A stretch of 42,660 nucleotides of DNA from assembly GCA_045579705.1 (NCBI GenBank), contig JAZNMP010000029.1, positions 1 through 42,660 of the forward strand, read 5' to 3'. The translations under genes and the position numbers were made by a program. The DNA comes from Lachnocurva sp045579705 (GTDB lineage Bacteria > Bacillota > Clostridia > Lachnospirales > Lachnospiraceae). Shown one piece after another: positions 25,526 through 35,271 of the stretch; position 1 is the first letter of the stretch; every line of letters begins with the position of its first letter. The notes under the pieces were generated by a model. The model saw only the letters and a list, made by a program, of their open reading frames with translations. It was not told the origin of the DNA and did not search any database.

Positions 25526-28500
25526 ATGAGACTAAAGAAGGGCTTATTAGTAATTCTTTCTTTGATTCTGCTTATCGCTATGCTGCCATTTAATACGAAG
25601 GCGTACGCTGCAAAGAAAGAGAAAAAAGAGAAGAGAGAAATAAATGTCGGAGGCGGTTATGCTGTTTCCGGACAAATTAATAATGTTGGATATAGCGCGG
25701 AGATGTTTGATGCCACGAATGGGCTTCCGGCATCTGAGGCGAATTATGTTTTGGCGGATTCTAATGGCTACATCTGGGTCGGCTGTTATAGTGGAATTAT
25801 GCGTTTTGATGGTGTGAATTTTACTAGAATAGACGATGTAGAGGGCATGACCAGTGGAAGAGGTCTCTTTGAAGACAGTAAGAAGAGACTATGGGTTGGA
25901 ACTAATGATAATGGTGTCGTTATGCTCTATGATGCAAAGACGCATCATTATACCACGAAGAATGGGTTGAATTCCTCTTCGATTAGAACTTTTGCAGAGG
26001 ATTCTAATGGTAATATCTATGTCGGATCGACAGCGGGAGTCTGTTATTTCGATTCTAAATTAAAGATACATTCTATCAAGGATAAGAGAATAAACGGAGA
26101 AAGAGTTCTGCGTCTGGTGTCTGATGTTGATGGAATGGTTTATGGTTATACAAAATCCGGGAATATTTTTTCCATTAGAGACGGTAATATCGCGTCTTTT
26201 TATACCAGCGAACAGCTTGGAATGGAAAAAATAACAAATCTACTTGCAGATTCCAAATCAGCGGGAAAACTATATATTGGAACAGAATCCAACCATATTT
26301 ATTATGGTATATTTGGTGATGATGTTACCAGATTAAAGAGCTATGATATAAATCCTCTGGAGAAGACAAAATGGCTGGAATACTCCTGTGACAGGCTTTG
26401 GGTTGCTTCCGAAAATGAAGTTGGTTATGTGGATTCAAAGGGTGTTTTTACGCATGTAAAGGATCTACCGATGAGTAACTCGATTGAAATGATGACGACA
26501 GATTATCAGGGTAATCTGTGGTTTGCATCCAGTCGAGAAGGCGTTATGAAAGTTACAGCGAATAATTTTGAGGATTTGTCTTCTAAGGCAGGAATGCCGT
26601 CAGAGGTTGTGAATACGACTGCGGTAATCGGAGACCAGCTGTACTATGGAACGGACAGAGGACTTCGTATTCTGGATTTGAATACCAGGAGACGTGTTGA
26701 GAATGATCTGACTAAATTACTGTTTGCTTCAAAGATTCGTTGTATAAAGATGGATACTCAGGGCAGAATTTGGATTTCTACTTTTGATAACGATTTTGGA
26801 TTGCTGTGTGTAAATACTGACGGTACGACTACGAAGTATACTACGGCAGAGGGAATGCCTAGTAATGAAGTCAGAAGTACTGCTATAAATGATGATGGAA
26901 CTGTATTTGCGGCTACTAACAGCGGACTTGCTATCATCAAAGATGGTCAGGTTACTAAGGTGTTCGGGGCAGAAGATGGTGTTAAGAATACTGTTTTTTT
27001 GGATGTTGCCATAGTTAGTAGTGGCGAAATTTATGTCGCTACAGATGGCGACGGAATCTATGTGCTTAATGGGGAAAAAGTGCGAAAGATCAGCACTGCG
27101 GATGGACTTACCAGTGATGTAGTTGTAAAAGTAAAGAAAGATAATAAACTGGATATCACTTGGATAGTTACATCTAATTCGATTATGTATGAACGGAATG
27201 GAAAGCTTAAGACAGTAACTTCTTTTCCCTATAATAATAACTACGATCTGTATTTCGACAATAACGGAAATAACTGGGTCCTTTCCTCAAATGGTGTTTA
27301 TTGTGTTAATAAACAGGATATGGTAGAGGACAAGGTGTCGGATTATAGACTGTATACGATTAAAAATGGCTTGACGAGTACGCCTATCGTGAATGATTTC
27401 AGTGAGGTGGATGACGAAGGTAATCTCTATATAGCAGGAATGTCAGGTGTATGTAAGGTGAACATAGACCATTATTTTGATGTGGGTTCACATGTAAAGA
27501 CTGGAATCAGTTCTGTGACTATAGACGACAAGGTTATCATTCCGAATGCCAAAGGAGTATATACTATCCCGGCGGGCAGGGGGCGTATTCAGATATGTCC
27601 GTCAGTTCTCGATTATACGATGACTAATCCGCTAGTGAAGGTATATCTGGAAGCGAGTGATGATGAGGGGTATACGGTTCTGAGAAGCAAGATGACTGCG
27701 TTGGAATTCACAGGGCTTCGCTATGGAACCTATACTTTGCATATTCAGATGCTTAATCCATCAAATAGAGAAGTGCTTCAGGATGATACCTATACTATAA
27801 AAAAGCAGGCGAAATTCTATGAACTGTTTATCGTCAAAGCCTGTTTCGTTATGTTGCTGGTATTACTGGCTGGATTTGCAGTATGGAAATTCCTGAATAT
27901 GACTGTTATAACGAGACAGTACGATGAAATTGAACAGGCTAAAGATGAGGCGGAGAGAGCTAATGCGGCTAAATCGAGATTCCTGGCAAATATGTCTCAT
28001 GAGATTCGTACACCTATTAATACGATTATGGGTATGAATGAAATTATACTTCGAGAGGATTCTACAGGAGTTCCAAAGATGTATTTCATGTCTATCGTAA
28101 ATGCAGCTTTGGATATAAAGAATGCGTCTGAATCTCTGCTAAGCCTCATAAACGAGATTCTGGATATGTCAAAGATTGAATCCGGGAAGATGCATCTCGT
28201 GGAAAAAGAATACGAGACGGCTAATTTGCTTCGCTCAGTTATCAGTATGATAAAGGTTCGAAGTGAAGAGAAGAAGCTGGAATTTGGCATTGATATAGAT
28301 GAGAAACTCCCGATTGCTCTCTATGGAGATGATGGCAAGGTTAAACAGATAGTTTTAAATCTGCTTACAAATGCGCTTAAATATACAGAAAAGGGTGGAT
28401 TTGTCCTGAGGATAAAAGTGGAGAATATAGATGATGATTATTGTGACTTAAGAATTTCGGTAAAAGATACTGGTATAGGTGTAAAGACAGAAGATCTGGA

Positions 28501-29776
28501 CAAACTTTTTACTGCTTATGAGAGACTGGATGAGGAGAGAAACAGTGCTATTCAGGGAACAGGATTGGGACTCGATATCTCCAGACGATTCTCCGAATTG
28601 CTTAATGGCCGGCTCTGGTGTGAAAGTGAATATGGAAAGGGCTCAGAATTTATACTGACTTTAAGGCAGAGGATAATAGATGCTACTCCTATCGGTAAAT
28701 TCAGTATGGTAGATGAGAATATGAGAACTGGACCATACGTGCCTCAGTTTATCGCGCCGGAAGCGAGAGCTCTCGTTGTAGATGATAATTCGATGAATCT
28801 GACAGTAATTACAGGTTTGCTAAAACCTACTCAGGTTCAGGTTGATACAGTAAAGAGTGGACAGGAGGCACTCGATAAACTGGAAGAGAGAGAATACGAT
28901 ATCATCCTGCTCGATCATATGATGCCTGAGATGGATGGAATCGAGACGATGGCTCATATCAAAGAAAGAGGAATTACGACTCCGACTTTTGCGCTTACTG
29001 CGAATGCAGTTTCTGATGCGAAGGAATTCTATATTTCAAAAGGTTTTACCGGATATCTGGCAAAGCCTATAAATACTATCGTCTTAGAAAAAGAACTGAT
29101 GAAGTATTTGGGTGACAAGGTTGAGGAGAAGCCGGCTGAGAGGCAGGAATCCGAGGAGAAGGATTATTTTTCCGAAAAAGACGCATGGATCGATGAAGTC
29201 GAAGGAATTACGGTATTAGATGGTATAGAGAATTCTGGTGGACGCTCTTTGTTCGTAGGTAGTTTAAAGATGTTCTACGATACGATAGATGAGAATATAG
29301 AGGTGCTGGAAAGTGCTTATCAGCAGGCTGACTGGAATCTGTTGACTATAAAAGTGCATGCGTTTAAGACGAGTGCAAGAATCATCGGTGCAAACGAGCT
29401 GTCAGATCTGGCGCGTAGGATGGAAGATGCCGGTAAAGCTGGAAATGCGCTCTTTATTAAGGCAAATTATAGAGATCTTATAGAGATGTACCGCGATTTT
29501 AAAAACAAACTTAAGAAGCTCGATGAAATAGAAGCGGATCAAACAGAAGCGGATCAAACAGAGAAAAAGGAAGTTTCTGATGATGTAATCTGTGATGCGC
29601 TGGATGCGATTCGAGAGCTAGTGGAGCAGATGGACTACGATGCGATAGAGATGATTCTCGATGAAGTGCGTGGATATGAGATGTCCGAGGATAGAAAGAA
29701 GTTAGTAGAGGATTTGACAAAGAGTCTGAAACAGTATGATTGGGATACTATGGAAGAGCTTTTAATGACAAAATAG
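25526..29776 (+). CDS. propeller-type hybrid sensor histidine kinase with receiver and HPt domains
   Basis: This is a 1416-aa membrane sensor. A signal sequence (about 1-28) leads to a large extracytoplasmic region of Reg_prop beta-propeller repeats (about 50-660; recurring DSNGYIWVGCYSG, DSKKRLWVGTNDNG and DTQGRIWISTFDN type strands). A Y_Y_Y-like domain (about 690-760) and one membrane helix (about 767-790) follow. Inside the cell are HisKA with H825 in MSHEIRTP, HATPase_c (NLLTNALKYT, GTGLGLDISRR), a receiver with D1130 in ILLDHMMPEMDG, and an HPt domain with H1278 in VHAFKTSARI. A charged coiled tail ends it. There is no DNA-binding output domain, so a separate response regulator must receive the phosphate; none is adjacent. 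ATG 25526 follows AAGGGGG. The ligand is unknown; such propellers often sense carbohydrates. Confidence 0.92.
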   Translation: MRLKKGLLVILSLILLIAMLPFNTKAYAAKKEKKEKREINVGGGYAVSGQINNVGYSAEMFDATNGLPASEANYVLADSNGYIWVGCYSGIMRFDGVNFTRIDDVEGMTSGRGLFEDSKKRLWVGTNDNGVVMLYDAKTHHYTTKNGLNSSSIRTFAEDSNGNIYVGSTAGVCYFDSKLKIHSIKDKRINGERVLRLVSDVDGMVYGYTKSGNIFSIRDGNIASFYTSEQLGMEKITNLLADSKSAGKLYIGTESNHIYYGIFGDDVTRLKSYDINPLEKTKWLEYSCDRLWVASENEVGYVDSKGVFTHVKDLPMSNSIEMMTTDYQGNLWFASSREGVMKVTANNFEDLSSKAGMPSEVVNTTAVIGDQLYYGTDRGLRILDLNTRRRVENDLTKLLFASKIRCIKMDTQGRIWISTFDNDFGLLCVNTDGTTTKYTTAEGMPSNEVRSTAINDDGTVFAATNSGLAIIKDGQVTKVFGAEDGVKNTVFLDVAIVSSGEIYVATDGDGIYVLNGEKVRKISTADGLTSDVVVKVKKDNKLDITWIVTSNSIMYERNGKLKTVTSFPYNNNYDLYFDNNGNNWVLSSNGVYCVNKQDMVEDKVSDYRLYTIKNGLTSTPIVNDFSEVDDEGNLYIAGMSGVCKVNIDHYFDVGSHVKTGISSVTIDDKVIIPNAKGVYTIPAGRGRIQICPSVLDYTMTNPLVKVYLEASDDEGYTVLRSKMTALEFTGLRYGTYTLHIQMLNPSNREVLQDDTYTIKKQAKFYELFIVKACFVMLLVLLAGFAVWKFLNMTVITRQYDEIEQAKDEAERANAAKSRFLANMSHEIRTPINTIMGMNEIILREDSTGVPKMYFMSIVNAALDIKNASESLLSLINEILDMSKIESGKMHLVEKEYETANLLRSVISMIKVRSEEKKLEFGIDIDEKLPIALYGDDGKVKQIVLNLLTNALKYTEKGGFVLRIKVENIDDDYCDLRISVKDTGIGVKTEDLDKLFTAYERLDEERNSAIQGTGLGLDISRRFSELLNGRLWCESEYGKGSEFILTLRQRIIDATPIGKFSMVDENMRTGPYVPQFIAPEARALVVDDNSMNLTVITGLLKPTQVQVDTVKSGQEALDKLEEREYDIILLDHMMPEMDGIETMAHIKERGITTPTFALTANAVSDAKEFYISKGFTGYLAKPINTIVLEKELMKYLGDKVEEKPAERQESEEKDYFSEKDAWIDEVEGITVLDGIENSGGRSLFVGSLKMFYDTIDENIEVLESAYQQADWNLLTIKVHAFKTSARIIGANELSDLARRMEDAGKAGNALFIKANYRDLIEMYRDFKNKLKKLDEIEADQTEADQTEKKEVSDDVICDALDAIRELVEQMDYDAIEMILDEVRGYEMSEDRKKLVEDLTKSLKQYDWDTMEELLMTK

Positions 29777-29784
29777 AAAAATAT

Positions 29785-29793
29785 TGCTATAAT
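29785..29793 (+). promoter_or_regulatory. extended -10 promoter before the small membrane gene
   Basis: TGC-TATAAT (TATAAT at 29788-29793) lies 37 bases before ATG 29831, just after the kinase stop. No clear -35 is seen; the TGn extension may compensate. Confidence 0.5.
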
Positions 29794-29830
29794 ATTAAAC
29801 GCGTCAAATTTCAATGAGAAAGGAAATATT

Positions 29831-30226
29831 ATGGCAGAGAATAATTCAACTAACAGTATTTCTATTAAAGATAAATTTAAGAAGGTTGTTGAGAAGCTAT
29901 GTGAGAACGAACATATCAAAGCTTTCATTTCAAACAAGTCACTTATGCTTCTCACAGCTTTCGTAATTGCTACTCTGGTAATCATCTGTGTAAATACTTT
30001 TGCACTTTCTGTTCCAGTTGTAGCTGTATGTTCTATCGTAATCCTGGAAATCGTGCTACTGAAGCTGTTAGATGGTTCACCTATCTATCTGCACGCAGCA
30101 GTATTTGTATTTCAGCTTGCAATGGGAATTGCCTTCCATAAAGTAGTATTTATGCTCTTAAATGCATTGCTTTACATAGCTGGAATCATGCTCTTCGTAC
30201 TCTCTAGAAATACAAAGAGAGCATAG
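29831..30226 (+). CDS. small hypothetical membrane protein (131 aa)
   Basis: A polar N-terminal 35 residues (SISIKDKFKKVVEKLCENEH) precede three to four hydrophobic helices (about 37-56, 58-80, 86-104 and 107-126) and a basic end (RNTKRA). No family is recognised. AGAAAGGAAAT gives a ribosome binding site. It lies 22 bases before the queH gene and may share its transcript. Confidence 0.75.
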   Translation: MAENNSTNSISIKDKFKKVVEKLCENEHIKAFISNKSLMLLTAFVIATLVIICVNTFALSVPVVAVCSIVILEIVLLKLLDGSPIYLHAAVFVFQLAMGIAFHKVVFMLLNALLYIAGIMLFVLSRNTKRA

Positions 30227-30248
30227 GATTAAATTTGGGTTTCAATTT

Positions 30249-30896
30249 ATGAATAGAATTAATTACCAGAAAGAATTGGAACATAGAATCTCAGAATTTC
30301 AAAGAAATGAAAGCACACCTGACTTACTAATTCATAGTTGTTGTGCACCATGTAGCAGTTATGTGCTGGAATACTTGTCAGAGTATTTCCACATAACTGA
30401 TTTTTATTATAACCCGAATATTCAGTCCAAAGAGGAGTATGAACGTAGGGTTTTGGAACTTCAGAGATTGATACAGGAGATGCCATTAAAGAATCCTGTT
30501 AAATTTGTGGAAGGAAATTATGAGCCGAAGCGATATACGGAAGCTGTCAGAGGATTGGAAAGAGAACCTGAGGGCGGAAAGCGTTGCGAGGTTTGTTTTA
30601 GACTTCGATTAGAAGAAGCCTGTAGAGTTGCTGCGGAACTGGGAATCGAGTATGTTACGACTACGTTGACTATCAGCCCGATGAAGGATCCAGTGCTTCT
30701 TAATACTATAGGCACAGAAGTAGCTAAAAAATACGGGGTTAAATTTCTGCCTTCTGAATTTAGAAAGAAGGGCGGATATCTGCGCTCTATATAGCTTTCG
30801 AAAGAATATGATCTCTATAGGCAGGATTATTGTGGCTGTGTTTATTCAAAGCTTGAGATGGAACAGCGACGTAAATCTAAAGAGGAAACAAAATAG
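30249..30896 (+). pseudogene. queH: epoxyqueuosine reductase QueH with in-frame amber stop
   Basis: QueH (DUF208) reduces epoxyqueuosine to queuosine in tRNA using an iron-sulfur cluster. Residues 1-181 match the family: LIHSCCAPCSSYVLEYL, FYYNPNIQSKEEYERR, GGKRCEVCFRLRLEEA and TTTLTISPMKD. TAG at 30792-30794 then ends the frame after GGYLRSI. The same frame continues for 33 codons with LSKEYDLYRQDYCGCVYSK and stops at TAG 30894-30896, giving the normal length of about 215. The amber replaces a position that is usually Glu (one base from GAG). The lost tail holds the conserved YCGC cysteines. TAG is an ordinary stop in many genes here. Either the gene is inactivated, the codon is read through, or there is a sequencing error. 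Confidence 0.88.
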
Positions 30897-31000
30897 AATA
30901 ATTTATAAACTTTTTTAATTTAGATTTAATTAATTAACACATGCTGTAAAATTTTGATATTATATATCTGTGAGATTGTGTTATATAAAGGAGGAGCATT

Positions 31001-32359
31001 ATGGTAGTAAGAACTGCCGAATTAAAAAAACTAGAACAGATTGCATCTACTGAGGGAGAGCATCTGGTTCTCCTCTACGGTACGATATATTCTGGAGCAA
31101 AGGCATTGCTGCGTCAGTTTGTAAGAGACAAGGAATGCTTCTATGTTGCTATGAGGGATACTTCTAAGGAAGAGCAGAAGCGCATGTTCATACGTGACGT
31201 GGTAAAGACTTTTCCTGGCTCGGAAGTGCCTGTTACATATACTGACTGTTTTAAGAGAATGCAGAAATCTGGTGGTAGACTGATTATCGCTATCGATGAT
31301 TTTCAGAATGCACTTAAGGCAGATGATGGGTTCTGGGAAGAACTTTCTGCTGCAAAAGCAAATGGAGTGTTCTCTTCAAATGTTATGATAGTTCTGATGA
31401 TAAATGAATTATCGCACCTGTTTAAAGAGGGAGATGAATATCTTCCTGATAAAAAACATGTAATTGAGGAAAGGATATGCCTTACTAGTGTTCCTTTCCT
31501 GGATATCGTTCGCGCATTCCCGGAGTATTCTGTAAAGGAAGCTGTTGAAACTTTTGGTATCGTGGGTGGAAACCACGATCTCATCGATAAATGGAGCAGA
31601 AAGAGAAGCGTAAAGGAGAATGTCATTTACACGATGCTTACTCCAAGCGGTTCTATGTATGATGCTGCAAAGGCACTTCTGTCTTCAGAACTTAGAGAGC
31701 TGTCTGTATACCAGACATTATTGCTTTCTATCGCTCGTGGAAATGAGAAGTTAAATGATCTCTTTAAGGACACGGGATTCTCTCGTGCAAAGATTATCGT
31801 TTATTTAAAGAATCTAGAAGCTTTTGATGTTGTGGAAAAAGTAGTTTCCTTTGACACAGGCGGATGGGAAAATGCAAAGAAGGGTGTTTATCGCATAAAG
31901 AACCCTTATATTAATTTCTATTATAAGTTTATCTATCCAAATCTCTCTGATTTAGAGATGATGGAACCTGAGAAGTTCTATAACACATATATAGAACCAG
32001 GTTTGGATGAATATTTGAGATGGACTTTTATTAAAGTTTGTGATGAATACATCTCTATTCTGAATATGATGGGAAAGACTCCTATCGAGATTTCCAGAAC
32101 TGGAATCTGGATCGGAAAGGAAGGCACTATTGATGTCATCGGACAGGATAGTGTTAGAAATAATATTGTCGCAAAGACGAATTATGACAAAGCCGAATTC
32201 CCATATAGCGACTATGAAAAGCTGGTTGATAGTATGAACAAAGCAAAGATTACAGCAAAGGCTATCTACCTGTTCTCAGCGACGGAATTTGACAGTCGTC
32301 TTAAAGACCTGGCAAAACGTGACAATTCTATAGTATTGGTTGATATGAAAGAGCTTTAA
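31001..32359 (+). CDS. DUF234-type archaeal-like ATPase with degenerate P-loop
   Basis: This 452-aa protein follows the plan of AAA-like ATPases with a C-terminal DUF234 nuclease-like domain. The N-terminal RTAELKKLEQI start is typical. The P-loop position reads LLYGTIYSGAKALL, lacking the GK[ST] of Walker A. LIIAIDDFQN stands at Walker B. IVGGNHDLIDKW, the winged-helix LKNLEAFDVVEKV and KNPYINFYYKFIYPN follow. The C-terminal part has EGTIDVIGQD and NNIVAKTNY in the DUF234 region, where related proteins have EIDvva...ecKw. GGAGGAG precedes ATG 31001. It overlaps topB by one base. The role is unknown; relatives are sometimes discussed as defence or mobile-element proteins. Confidence 0.82.
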   Translation: MVVRTAELKKLEQIASTEGEHLVLLYGTIYSGAKALLRQFVRDKECFYVAMRDTSKEEQKRMFIRDVVKTFPGSEVPVTYTDCFKRMQKSGGRLIIAIDDFQNALKADDGFWEELSAAKANGVFSSNVMIVLMINELSHLFKEGDEYLPDKKHVIEERICLTSVPFLDIVRAFPEYSVKEAVETFGIVGGNHDLIDKWSRKRSVKENVIYTMLTPSGSMYDAAKALLSSELRELSVYQTLLLSIARGNEKLNDLFKDTGFSRAKIIVYLKNLEAFDVVEKVVSFDTGGWENAKKGVYRIKNPYINFYYKFIYPNLSDLEMMEPEKFYNTYIEPGLDEYLRWTFIKVCDEYISILNMMGKTPIEISRTGIWIGKEGTIDVIGQDSVRNNIVAKTNYDKAEFPYSDYEKLVDSMNKAKITAKAIYLFSATEFDSRLKDLAKRDNSIVLVDMKEL

Positions 32360-34407
32360 TGAAGAAATTGTTTATAGCGGAGAAACCTAGTGTGGCTCGT
32401 GAATTTGCAAAAGTTTTCTCCGAGAAGATGTCGAATCATGACGGCTATATAGAAAGTGACAGTTTGATATTTACTTGGTGTGTGGGACATCTGGTCACTA
32501 TGAGTTATCCGGAAGTATACGACGAGAAATACCGAAAATGGCGATTAGAAACATTGCCCTTTATACCAAAGAATTATAAATACGAAATCATCAAATCAGC
32601 GAAGAAGCAGTACGACATAGTTTCTTCGCTGTTGAATCGTGAAGATGTAGATACGATCTACGTTTGCACCGACTCGGGACGAGAAGGAGAGTATATCTAC
32701 CGACTGGTTCGTCAGGAAGCAAACGTCACAGGAAAGGTGGAAAAAAGAGTTTGGATTGATTCTCAGACGAAGGAAGAAATCGAACGAGGAATCCGTGAAG
32801 CCAAACTCGAATCAGAATACGACAAGATTTCTGATGCGGCGTATCTGAGAGCAAAGGAAGATTACCTCATGGGGATTAATTTTTCCCGTTTGCTATCTAT
32901 TCGTTTCGGAAGAGTTATGGCGAATTTCCTGAACAAAGATTACTGTTCTATAGCTGTTGGTCGAGTTATGACCTGTGTGCTTGGAATGGTAGTCAGACGT
33001 GAGCGTGAGATTCGTGACTTTACAAAGACACCGTTCTATCGTGTTCTAGGTACTGTCGAGATAAATGGTGAGACGAAGGCTACACTCGAAGGTGAGTGGA
33101 AGGCAAAGGAAGGTTCGAAGTACTTTAATTCACCGCTTCTCTATAAGGAGAACGGATTCAAGGAACGCCCTTCTGCAGAGACTCTGATTCGTGAGATCGC
33201 AGAGGAAGAAGTCGAGATTCCAGAAGAAGGAGCGAAGGTGGCTCTCGAAGGAATCGTAGATTCCGTTTCAAAGAAAAAAGAGAAGAAGAATCCGCCTCTG
33301 CTGTATAATCTGGCGGAAATCCAGAACGATTGCTCCAGATTCTTTAAGATTTCTCCTGATGAGACTTTGGCCATCATTCAGGAACTCTATGAGAAGAAAC
33401 TGGTGACTTATCCTAGAACTGATGCGAGAGTTCTCTCCAGCGCAGTTGCAAAGGAGATTGATAAGAATATCAAAGGTCTAACTCAGATTCCAGGCATGAA
33501 GCCTTATGCTGAATACATCCTGAATCAGGGGCTGTATAAAGGAATCGAGAAGACTAAATATACAGATGATAAGAAGATTACGGACCACTACGCTTTGATC
33601 CCAACAGGACAGGGTATTTCTGCGCTTAGAGGTTTGAATGCTAGAGCTTTGAATGTGTACGAAATCATAGTGCGTAGATTCTTAGCAATCTTTTTCCCGG
33701 CAGCGGAATATACAAAGGTTGCTGCTGTTGTAAAGAAAGATATTGAAAGTTTCTTCTTTAATGGTAAGTTCCTGAAGGAACCAGGATTCCTGGCGGTTAT
33801 GAACTATTCTTTTTCTAAGAAGAAAGAAGAAAAATCCGAGGAAGATGGAAACGAGAACGAGGAAGATGAGGTAAGTCAGGCTGAACTTTATGAAGCGATA
33901 AAGACGCTTAAGAAGGGAAGCAAGGTTACTTTTTCCAACTTAAAGATTAAAGAGGGCGAGACCAGTCCTCCGAAGAGATACAATTCTGGTTCGTTGATTC
34001 TGGCAATGGAAAATGCCGGTCAGCTTATCGAAGATGAGGAACTTCGTGAGACGATAAAGAGCCAGGGTATCGGAACGAGTGCGACTAGAGCGGAAATTCT
34101 AAAGAAGCTCGTGAAGAAAGAATATCTGAATCTGAACAAGAAGACTCAGATTTTGACACCGACGCTGGAAGGTGAGATGATTTATGATATCGTAAATTAC
34201 TCCCTAAGCTCACTGTTGAATCCAGAGCTTACAGCCAGCTGGGAAAAAGGTCTCTCGGGAGTCGAGAGCGGAACGGTAACTTCTGATGAATATATGGTGA
34301 AGCTCGAAGAGTTTATAAAGATTAGAGCGGATAGGATCAAGAATATCCCAATCCATAGAGGCTTCAACCAGATGTTTGAGAAGGCGGCCGTAAATTATAA
34401 GAAATAA
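32359..34407 (+). CDS. topB: DNA topoisomerase III (type IA)
   Basis: This 682-aa type IA topoisomerase resolves DNA links by single-strand passage. The Toprim domain has LFIAEKPSVAREFAK and YVCTDSGREGEYIYRLV, with acidic Mg2+ ligands. The catalytic Tyr is Y351 in VTYPRTDARVLS. Further motifs are HYALIPTG and GIGTSATRAEILKKL. There is an acidic insertion near residues 490-510 (EEKSEEDGNENEEDE) and no zinc-ribbon tail. The start ATG 32359 shares its A with the TAA of the upstream ATPase gene, so translation is coupled. Confidence 0.93.
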   Translation: MKKLFIAEKPSVAREFAKVFSEKMSNHDGYIESDSLIFTWCVGHLVTMSYPEVYDEKYRKWRLETLPFIPKNYKYEIIKSAKKQYDIVSSLLNREDVDTIYVCTDSGREGEYIYRLVRQEANVTGKVEKRVWIDSQTKEEIERGIREAKLESEYDKISDAAYLRAKEDYLMGINFSRLLSIRFGRVMANFLNKDYCSIAVGRVMTCVLGMVVRREREIRDFTKTPFYRVLGTVEINGETKATLEGEWKAKEGSKYFNSPLLYKENGFKERPSAETLIREIAEEEVEIPEEGAKVALEGIVDSVSKKKEKKNPPLLYNLAEIQNDCSRFFKISPDETLAIIQELYEKKLVTYPRTDARVLSSAVAKEIDKNIKGLTQIPGMKPYAEYILNQGLYKGIEKTKYTDDKKITDHYALIPTGQGISALRGLNARALNVYEIIVRRFLAIFFPAAEYTKVAAVVKKDIESFFFNGKFLKEPGFLAVMNYSFSKKKEEKSEEDGNENEEDEVSQAELYEAIKTLKKGSKVTFSNLKIKEGETSPPKRYNSGSLILAMENAGQLIEDEELRETIKSQGIGTSATRAEILKKLVKKEYLNLNKKTQILTPTLEGEMIYDIVNYSLSSLLNPELTASWEKGLSGVESGTVTSDEYMVKLEEFIKIRADRIKNIPIHRGFNQMFEKAAVNYKK

Positions 34408-34427
34408 CGCAGGAGATATAGATACAA

Positions 34428-35099
34428 ATGGTTAATGCTGAAATTAAAAATATGTACACTTTGGAAGAGACTATTGCAAAGGAGCTGTTCGAAGGAAAGA
34501 CTTATCCTTGGGAAGTGCTTCCTGAGATTTCTGATTTTATTAAAAAACTCGGTCCTACACTTCCAAAGGACAAATTCGACCAGATAGGAGAGGATATCTG
34601 GGTTGCAAAGAGTGCTACTGTATTTGACAGCGCTTACCTGCACGGACCACTTATCATTGATGAGAATTCTGAAATCCGTCAGTGTGCTTTCATCAGAGGA
34701 AATGCTATCGTAGGTAAAGACTGTGTAGTTGGAAACTCCACAGAGCTTAAGAATGTGGTACTTTTCAATCATGTACAGGTTCCACATTATAACTATGTAG
34801 GTGATTCAGTACTCGGTTTCTATTCACATATGGGAGCTGGTTCTATCACATCAAATGTTAAATCTGATAAGACTCTCGTAGTTGTCAAAGACAGAGAAAA
34901 CGGTGAAGAAATCGAAACCGGTTTAAAGAAATTCGGAGCTATGCTCGGTGATCATGTTGAGGTTGGATGTAACAGCGTATTGAATCCTGGTACGGTGGTT
35001 TGCAAGAATTCAAATGTATATCCACTTTCTCCTGTTAGAGGAGTGGTTCCTCCTAACAGCATCTTTAAGGCTCCAGGAAATGTAGTCACAAAGAGATAG
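34428..35099 (+). CDS. left-handed beta-helix protein, UDP-GlcNAc pyrophosphorylase-like
   Basis: This 223-aa protein is built mainly of hexapeptide repeats of a left-handed beta-helix (about residues 60-215: IRGNAIVGKDCVVGN, VGDSVLGFYSHMGAGSITSN, LGDHVEVGCNSVLNPGTVV). The end is SPVRGVVPPNSIFKAPGNVV. It resembles the C-terminal half of GlmU-type bifunctional enzymes, but the nucleotidyltransferase half is replaced by a short helical N-terminus (about 1-55). Sugar-nucleotide acyltransferase is possible; the substrate cannot be read from sequence. GGAGATATAG precedes ATG 34428 in a 20-base gap after topB. Confidence 0.78.
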   Translation: MVNAEIKNMYTLEETIAKELFEGKTYPWEVLPEISDFIKKLGPTLPKDKFDQIGEDIWVAKSATVFDSAYLHGPLIIDENSEIRQCAFIRGNAIVGKDCVVGNSTELKNVVLFNHVQVPHYNYVGDSVLGFYSHMGAGSITSNVKSDKTLVVVKDRENGEEIETGLKKFGAMLGDHVEVGCNSVLNPGTVVCKNSNVYPLSPVRGVVPPNSIFKAPGNVVTKR

Positions 35100-35133
35100 A
35101 AGAAACTTGAGTTTTAGTTTCTATCATTTTTTG
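35094..35133 (+). terminator. intrinsic terminator after the beta-helix gene
   Basis: AGAAACT (35101-35107) pairs with AGTTTCT (35116-35122). The stem is extended by flanking GATA/TATC and followed by a run TTTTTT. It overlaps the end of the gene. Confidence 0.7.
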
Positions 35134-35177
35134 TAAAAAATTACTGAATTTTTTTTCAAAGTTAAGTGGGATTTTTA

Positions 35178-35203
35178 TAAAGAGAAATGGTGCTTTCTCT
35201 TTA
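35178..35203. promoter_or_regulatory. 10-bp inverted repeat upstream of the NifU-like gene
   Basis: TAAAGAGAAA (35178-35187) and TTTCTCTTTA (35194-35203) are perfect complements around a 6-base centre, TGGTGC. The repeat lies 69 bases before ATG 35272, close to where a promoter should be (a TTTACA at 35200-35205 could be a -35, with no good -10). It may be an operator or a leader hairpin. Confidence 0.5.
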
Positions 35204-35271
35204 CAATCCGCTTGCTTTGTGAGAAAATAAACAATGTGTGTATTAAGAGATCTTTTATGAAAGGAGTTCCT

